From NCBI GenBank assembly GCA_964036195.1, contig OZ038456.1, forward strand, positions 15,996,001-16,060,000: DNA of 64,000 nucleotides. Reading direction: 5' to 3'. This DNA is from Sphaerolaimus hirsutus. Its lineage: Eukaryota > Nematoda > Chromadorea > Monhysterida > Sphaerolaimidae. Shown piece by piece: positions 50,901 through 59,900 of this stretch. The notes under the pieces are model-generated. The model did no database searches, was not told the origin of the DNA, and saw nothing but the letters and a program-made list of their open reading frames with translations. The position numbers were made by a program, and so were the translations under genes. How positions within the stretch are numbered: position 1 is the stretch's first letter; each line of letters starts with the position of its first letter.

Positions 50901-53900
50901 ACCTGATCCACACCACTAGTGCTCACACTAGTATCACTAGTCTGCAACACTGCCGTCTCCTTGGACACGTCCAGCAGGCACGTGGTGGTCGCGCTGCCCA
51001 CTGCATTGGCCGCCTCACAGGTGTACTCACCGAAGTCCGACTCTTGCACCGGCTTTATGCGCAGCAGGCATATGCCGTCTTCGTAGATTATTGTGTGGGA
51101 TCTGCGCGTGCGTGTAGTGTATGAGCAGGGTTGGCAAAATCTCAGAAAAAAATAAAAATAAAATAAAAATAAAATGGAATATTCAAGAATAAAATAAAAT
51201 AAAATAAAATGGAAAATTTAAGAATAAAAATAAAAATTGTATAAAAATTCGAATTTTTGTAAAATTTTTGTAAAATTGTATAAAAATTCATATTTTTGTA
51301 AAATTGTATAAAAATTCTTTTTTTTTTGTAAAATTTTATCTCGTTGCTTGAGTTTCTACCTGTTTATTCATGGATATGGGAGCAGTCCCAAGTGTAAAGT
51401 GTCAAATGTCATGTAAAATGTCATGCAAAGTGTCAATTGTCATGACAAATGTAAGGTAAAGTGTAAATTGTCATGACATGTAAAAAATAAAGTATCAATT
51501 GTCAAGCAAATTGTGTCCAAATCTTATGTTTGATATCTAAATCTTATGTTTTGTATCCAAATTATGTTGTTGTTGAATCCAAATCTTATGTGAACATTTG
51601 GATACAAAAACATAAGATTTGGATACAATACATACTATGAATACAAAAACACAAGATTTGGATACACAATTTACACTTTGCATGACATTTGACATGACAC
51701 TTGACATTTTGCATGACAATTGACACTTTACTTTACATTTGTCATGACAATTGACAAATTGCATCACATTTTATAAATGTGCCCAGCACACTCCACTAGT
51801 CCTTCTACTGAAAATGCAAACCATTCTTATCAATAATTGTAACTTTACACTTGCAGCTAGCTAACAATACATACTGCATGCAACTTTTGAAAAGTAAGGG
51901 AAAAATTTGTCACAGGTTTTTCATGTATAGGTCTAATTATAACATTTTTCTGGCCTTGCATGCATGATTCTGATTTTTTGTAAAATTTTTGTACAATTTT
52001 TGTAAAATGTGTCATTTTATTTTATTAATGACTTTTGGGAATAAAATAAAATAAAATAAAATGAAACAAGAATAAAATAAAAATAAAATAAAATTTTTAT
52101 ACAATTTTTATACAATTTTACTAAAATGAATTTTTATAAAACCAACCCTGTGTATGAGGGAGTGTTTTATGGTTATTGGAAAATATACGTACCGTATTTC
52201 CTTGAAATACCCCCTCGTTTACCCCCCTTCGTTTACCCCCGCGCCCCTCGTTTATCCCCCCCCCCGCCTCAAAATGTCCACTCTAAAAAAGAAACCCCCT
52301 TGTAGGTAATTACGGTAATCTAGCTTCATTAACTTCACATTCAGGGCACAAGCTTTTTGCGTTGAAACATTGGTTTGAAAATGTGGATGACATTGTGATT
52401 TGTGATGGCGCCTGAGTAGTGCAATTTTACTAAATACTCCAATGGTTATTGGCATACTTTTTCCGGCACTAATCTCAGAGATTACTTTCATAGATTAATT
52501 TCAGCCCAATTACAATTTTTCAGTTCCCCACCACTAACTCAGACGACTGTATCTTCTTTCCATCCTTGTACCAGTCGACTGCGGGCATTGGGTGGCCCAC
52601 TACGATGCACTTTAACTGCGCAGAGTTAGCTGTCACAGATGCCTGCAGTGTGACTTCTGTGTCGGCCAGTGGAAGTTCGAATGTGGGTGGTTGGGTTGGA
52701 ATCGCGCCGTCACTCTCTGCCAGGCTGCTCTGTTCCGTGCTGCTGCCTTGAGTAGCGCCTGCGTGATTGAATTTGAATTTTTTCATAGATTCACAGTTAA
52801 AGAGATAACGTATTTATTCGAATAATTCCCCTGTCTTTAAAAAATTTCCCCGCCCCCTTGAATATGTCCCCCTGTTTGACGAAAAATTCCCCCTCTAGTA
52901 ATCCCCCCCCCCTTTAGGTATAGGATTGATTTTTTGTGTCCATTGTGAACAAAAATTATATACCTATTATGTTTATTATAAATAATACATATTTCATGAA
53001 GTTATCCTGATTGGGTTGAGTTGATAGAAACATGCTTGAAAATTTTGTAAAAAAATAATCCCCTTGAATAATCCCCCTCTAATTGCCACCCCTCATAATA
53101 GTTTGAAAAAAATCCCCTGGGAATTATTTGAGTAAATACACTATTCAATATACTGTATTACCTCGAATTACCCCCCCCCCTCGAATAAACCCCCCCCCCC
53201 CTAAAAATAGGCTGGGGAAAAAATAAACCCCCCTCAAAATACTCCCCCTTTCGGAATGATGTACGTCATGTATGTAATAAATACGTCATGTATGCAATGT
53301 GCATGATGTATATTACTGCTATTTACTACGATCCTTATGAAACTTTCTGACGATATAATACTAAAAAAACCCGAATAACCCCCCCTCGAATTACCCCCCC
53401 CCCCCTCAAATTTTTCTGGCGAAATAATAAACACCCATGGGGGTATTTCGAGGTAATACGGTAGGTAGGTTCATAGTGAGACCAAGGTTTCCCTCTTACC
53501 AATGCTAAGGAAGCACTTTGTGGTTGCACTGCCAACTGCATTCACAGCCTCACAAGAGTATTCCCCTTCATCCTCCTTCAATGCATGCGCAATCTCTAAC
53601 AGACAAATGCCATCTTCATTTATGATGTTGAAATCACTGTGCGTATTGATTCAGTTTTTTATTTACTGTTTGGTTTCATATTTATCAGATTCAGTTCAGT
53701 GGCAAACTCACTGTGAGCTGGTAATCCTGTCTCCATCGACATACCATGTCACAGATGGGGCTGGGAAGCCGGTCACGTGACATCTCAAGGTTGCACTGCT
53801 TCCTGGCTTTGCAGCTGTGGGGCATTGTGAAATTTTGAGTTTATCGTATATTTACTTTATCATGGCTTCATAGTTAGCGTTCCAAATATTTGAGAGGTTT

Positions 53901-56900
53901 ATATTTTTTTATATAAGCAAATATAGAAAACATCTTATATTTTTCCATGGTTTCCAGAAAAATTGAATAAGGTACATGTATTTTAGCAGAGATGAGCACA
54001 AAATTTCTCATTTATTTTAGTTTATATTTTCTCAGCATTTTTAGAGAGATTTAATTATATTTTACTTTTGAGAGATTTTCTGAGATTGGGATTTTCGGAG
54101 CGCTATTCACAGTTATGGTGTTTTCATGGTTATGCTAAGTATCTCTTCACTTCTAAATGCTTGTTGTGTTTTCTATAGAATCCCTTGAATCATGTTGTCA
54201 CTCAAAGGCTTCCCTACTACTGGTGATCGAATTAAGCTTGTGGACTAGAATGTCTGCAAAAAATTGTGTCAATCACTTCAACATACTCTTTTCTGTCAAT
54301 GCCACAGGGAAAGCTGGTGGATGGGTTGGCAGTCCCATAGAGCTGGTGCTTGATTTTTCAGAACTGGTAATGGACATCGGTTGCTGAAAAGATGGCCAAA
54401 ATCTCGTGAGATAAAATGTGTATCATATATTCAATCATAAATGGTCTTACCTCTTCTGGCAGCTCCGGTATTTCATATTCAGAAGCATCCTTCTCAGAAT
54501 GGTACTCCTCTACCATCATGCTCTCTGCCATTAATCTGCAAATTATTTGTTTCGAGTACATTTTCTGAACAAATTCATCGTTTGAGCAAAAAAAAATTGT
54601 ATTTATATTTTACATTTACGTTAATTTACCTTCGAGACACTGGCTTCATTTTTTCAGTCTGCAGATCCTGTGGAAATTGATATAACTCATAATCTTCAGC
54701 ACTTGTAATGGCCAGATATGCTTCCTCAAACACATCTTCAGCCAAAATCACTGCCATCTCATAGTCGCGTTGTTCAATGTCCGTTACAACAATGTCTGTG
54801 CCAGCGAAAATCTGGCCAAATTTGAGGGATACATTCACTGGTTCTTCAGTACCAGCAACGGGCACCTGCATATAATGCAATATTTGGGTATTTTAGATAT
54901 GTAATTAACATTGAAAAAATCTCAAGAGATTTACATTTTAAAAACTCATAGAAAATATAAGAATTTCTCAGATTTTTCTTTCCACGATTTTCCAGTGAGA
55001 TTTAAAGTATTTCCTCGAAATACCCCCAGGGGGTTTATTTTTTCAGAGTGGAACTTTTTAGGGGGTATTTCGAGGGGGGCTTATTCGAGGGGGGGTTTAT
55101 TATTTCGCCGGAAATTTTCGGTATCAAATCAAATAAAGTTTACTCGGCTCGGACCTCTAGAGTCTAATGCAAGTAAATAAAACAACACACATTGAACATC
55201 CATCGATTACTTCTATTTTGCGGCCTTAAACAGGTGAGTTTAACGTAACGCATAAGCATATGGGAACGTTGGAGAAGAATGATACAAACTGTAGGAATAT
55301 TGAAGAGAATTTCTAAAATAAGTGAAAAGAAATGAAGTGAACGCGGCAGACAACATTGCCAGTAACACCGGAATAAACACTCTAAAACCCCACGACCCGG
55401 TTTTGAACTGCTCATAAAAAGCGATGAGCAACATGATGATTGTGTGTTTCACATTGAGGTAAAATAAAAGAAAAAGATACATTCACAAAAGATGAATCAT
55501 GCACGAGAATAGAGCTGTGTCAGTATCTTCCTAGACATTTCTTCGGTCCACTTTCCAATACGTTGCTAATATTTTTGACCTTTTTGAGAATGACTTGTCC
55601 AAAAAATGATAATTTCCTTTGTCCAACAATGTATTTCAAAGATCGATTTCCTTGTTTTGTTTGATATGTAGCTGAATTGAGTCTATCCAAAAAATTTTGC
55701 CATAAGAAATCCGATTGTCGCATTTTCCAGACGTTATACGCACTCATTGACCATCATTTACAAGAGATCACCTAAGTTCACCCGTCATTGTCCTTTCCAA
55801 CCACATAATACCATCATAGAACACATTATAGAATTGAGTTGCAAAACTCGTATCCTCCATAAAATATCTACAAAATGTTTGTAGTAAGGAATGGGGTTTA
55901 AATACCCAAAACTAGTAATAAATGTGACAAAAGAGGACATATTAGAACATGTAAGCGTAGTTATAGCTTTACAGACTACTCTATGTATAGCTGCGATGCG
56001 ATTCGGCCCCAATAAATACATCATGTACATTGCATATATGATGTACCTCATTGAAGACAGGGGGTATTTCGAGGGGGGGGGGGGTATTTTTTCCCTAGCT
56101 CGAAAACACCTGGGGGTATTTCGAGGGGGGGGGGTCATTTCAAGGGGGGGGGTATTTCGAAGAAATACGGTAATTATATTTTTTCTCGAGACATTTTCTG
56201 AGATAGTATTCAATTACAGATATTTTCGCAAAATCTGCCATTTTTCAATGCTATTTGTAATCCATGCAATTTGCATTCGGTGTGCAGCGGCTTCAACACA
56301 TTATCATTGTAAACCAACCGTGATAGTATCGCTAGATGTTTCACTTTCCCTTTCAAACTGAGCATGCAAATCAAACTTTAGTTCAGAAAACATGATATGT
56401 GCTTGGCATTCAGCCTGATTCTGCTCTGCCAAAGTTGCATCAATGCCACCATGCGGGGAATCGGCATTCAAGTAAACACTGTAGTCCATAAAACTGCTGG
56501 TAAACTGCAATTTAAGGAGAATTTTTAGACCTTTTTGCAAGCATGACAAACATTTAGCTGCAACAAGCTTGATGTTCCATACCGTAATTTTCTGTGGGCC
56601 TAAAGTTTCCCGCGGGACATCGGCCAACAAAATATCATATCCATCAGAATCTGCAACTCTTTGCAAGTGGAGCTCATCTGCAATGACATTCTTGGATCCA
56701 AAAATGACTGTTTCCCCCATTTCCTGTAACTGCACATCCTGTACAGTGCACTCGCAGTGTTGATGGCTTTGGCATGCTTCAATGTCCACATCCACAGTGA
56801 ATGCATGTTCAGCACTTGCCAGAAACTGAGCTGTTGGTGTGCTGTCTTTGCTGGTTGTTGGCAGTGTTTTGGTTACATGCTCATGCTGGCTGGGTACTTC

Positions 56901-59900
56901 GATTGACACCTGTGTTGGTTGGTAGAATGAATGTGTCTTAAACCAAAGCGTTCAAATATACCTTAATGCTTTTTATATTCTTCATGATAAGAATCTCATC
57001 ATAATATTTATTAGTCATGTTTGCCACCAGTTTTGTCAAATATTCAGTCTGCTGTCATATACATTTAGAATAATATACAGCAAGTGCTGATTTAACCCCA
57101 TTTTTGAACCCCATCACCCCAGCACAAAATTTCTATTTACCTCCACTTTAGTGCTTTCAGTGTATCGCTCAATGATTGTCAACTGGGCACACTCATATGG
57201 AATATTCTGCAAAAGTGTGTCCAGTGCAAGCTGTTGAGGTGCTTTTTCTAGGCCAGTCACCAATGTGGCTGTGCTGCGAGACTCTTCCACTTTGAAAACA
57301 GGGATCTCTGAAAATTGCAGGTTTGGTTTGAAAGAAGATTGTGTTTAGCGGTATAATCACTTTGAAGTGTCTACCTTGAACTTGCACATGTGCCACAACA
57401 AAGCTCCTTTCACCAATGATCACACTGTACATTCCTGCATCTTTCAATTGTGCCTCATGAATCAGCAGCATCTGTTGATCTTCGCTCTGAGTGTGAAAAA
57501 TGTTAACCACTTTTGGGTGAAAATAAATATTTATGCAACGAAACTGTCTAATCTGTACTCACTTCAATGATTTCAAAATTGCCAGTCATTGACCTTATTG
57601 GGATGTCATTCTTCGCCCAAGTGACTGATTGACCATAATTGGGCACACTACATGTGATTGATGCACTTGATCCTTGCAAAATCGTGATCAACTCTGGTGC
57701 TGGCAGGAATTCTTGCTGGGTGAACTCTGCAATAGATTGGTTGCAAATACTATAAGCTTTGTTCAAAATGCTGAATATGAAGGGTGTGCTTCTAAAAGTA
57801 CCGATCTACAAATTTTTCAAATTTTAGTTAGGACCATTTTTGGGGTCCCCATAATAATGCGCTTCAAAAATATATATAATATGTGGGGGGGTGCGAAATT
57901 CAATTTTGAGATATGGGGGGTCGAAAAAAGCAAAAAAATCGCAAATTACAGTTTTTGAAATTTTAAAAGTACCGATCTACACACTTTTTTCAAAATTGTT
58001 CTTTGAAATGTACCGATCTGCACATTATTTTTTGTGCTTCTAAAAGTACCGATGTCAGATTGGCGTCCGCTTGCGCAAAAACTCATTTTGTGCTTTTTTA
58101 TTATGGGTAAAAGTACCGATCTACAGCTTTCTGATTTTGTGCTTTAAAAAATACCGATCTACACGCTATTACCAATTTGTTCCTTTAAAATGTACTGTAC
58201 TACAAAAATACAATTCCCTAAATTTTATATAGCTAGTGTTATGTGTATAATCAATGATTATACCCATGCATGCGGATACCCAACAATATGGCCGAAATAC
58301 CCTTACCCAAAATTCCCATACCCAATACCCATGTATGGGTATTGCATGCTCCAAACTTTCAATTGCGATTATCTCAAAATCGATTTTTTGTAGATCGGTA
58401 CTTTTAGAAGCACACCCTTCATATTGAAATTCAATATTTTTTCTTATGTAAGTAATGTGTACTCTACAGCTAACAATGTCTGCCTAAAAGCCACTAACAA
58501 CAGTATACCACTGACTACTGCCAAAAAATCATCAACATATACCTTACAATCAACAGCAGAGACATTGACATTTAACAACTTACATTTATGAAACAAAGCC
58601 AGGCATGCCGTATTACCTCAAATCATCCCCTTGAATTAACTCCCGCCCCCTCGAAATACCCCCAGGTCTGAGCGAGCTGGGGAAATAAACCTTCCCCCTC
58701 GAAATAACCCCACCCAAATGGAGTGTGAAGAGAATGTGTATGAGAAATACCGCTGCTGAAAAAATTTCCTGGCGAAGAAAAAACCCTGTTCTGGTATTTT
58801 GAGGTAATACAATAGTCCGATACAATGATTGTGGGCTTTGTTTCAGCTGACAGAACGCAGAAGGACCGCAAACATACCAAACTCACCAGCTGCCTAGCAA
58901 ATTTGTCATTTTGTGAAAAAGCAATATGGCTGTGGACTACGACAATTGATAGGACATTGTGATTATTGCATATTCCAAACTATTGAATAAATCACTATAA
59001 GCATCTAGAATGAACTGACATACCACCAATATCTTTACCGCAGTCATAGGCAATATCCCATTAGTTTTGTGTGCTGTGCCATGTGCATTTTGTGCAATTA
59101 TCCACGCAAAGCATCTTGTACCATTTTTCCCTCTTCAAAACCTGTTAGCAACTGATAAAACTGACATGTATATTCTGTTACAGGGTACAGCACACAAAAC
59201 TCAAAATCACAGCAACAACAAAAGTTAATATAAAGCACAGCCATCATTCATTGAATTTTTCAAGTGTAACTATAGCATAACATTTTTGCCCTGTGTAAGA
59301 AACTGACCAATTGTTTTTTCTTGTCTCTCAGTAATAACTCTTGAAGTGAAGATCTGTGCCGATGCATATTCATATGGGGTGTGAATCACAGTGGCATCCA
59401 GTCCTTGGTTCTCCCCAACCTGGAGTATTGAATTTGTTATTGAAAATATTTAATTTTCATGTTCATCTAGCTGTGACTGTTTACGCTTAATTTTGGACAC
59501 AACATAATTAAGGTATTGATAAATATATTGCCCATCAAAAATAGAAGACTTGTGTTGTATCATCATCCACTTTCACAAAATAAATTTGTGTGGAATTTAA
59601 CATTGGAATTTTACATTGAGCTGTAATCGCAGCTTTTGGTAAGAAAAAGGACATGTCATCCACTTTTAATTGATCAATTAATTTAGTGGTGAAGTTGTAT
59701 TTTTGGTAGCACTGCATTTTATGTCAAGTTTGAATTTCAGCTTTATACAAATGATCATACCGTATTTCCTCGAATTCTCCCCCGGGGGGGTATTTTTTCA
59801 GAGTGAAAATTTTGAGAGAACAACGTGATAAATGCAACAATAACCATCATTTATAAGTTTTTACAGCCTTATATAAGGATGTAGATGGTATAAACGATGT

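Noticed and set aside
55240..55482. Hydrophobic minus-strand frame resembling a membrane protein
   Set aside because: A short frame inside an intron, no splice context and no homology I recognise; AT-rich DNA readily gives such frames.
59535..59717. Possible extra exon (peptide with AAITAQCKIP and TQIYFVKVDD, resembling the repeat)
   Set aside because: The pattern is suggestive, but e11 and e12 already join in phase 0, and the available donor (AAA|GTGGAT) is poor. It could be a cassette exon or an old duplicate; RNA data would decide.
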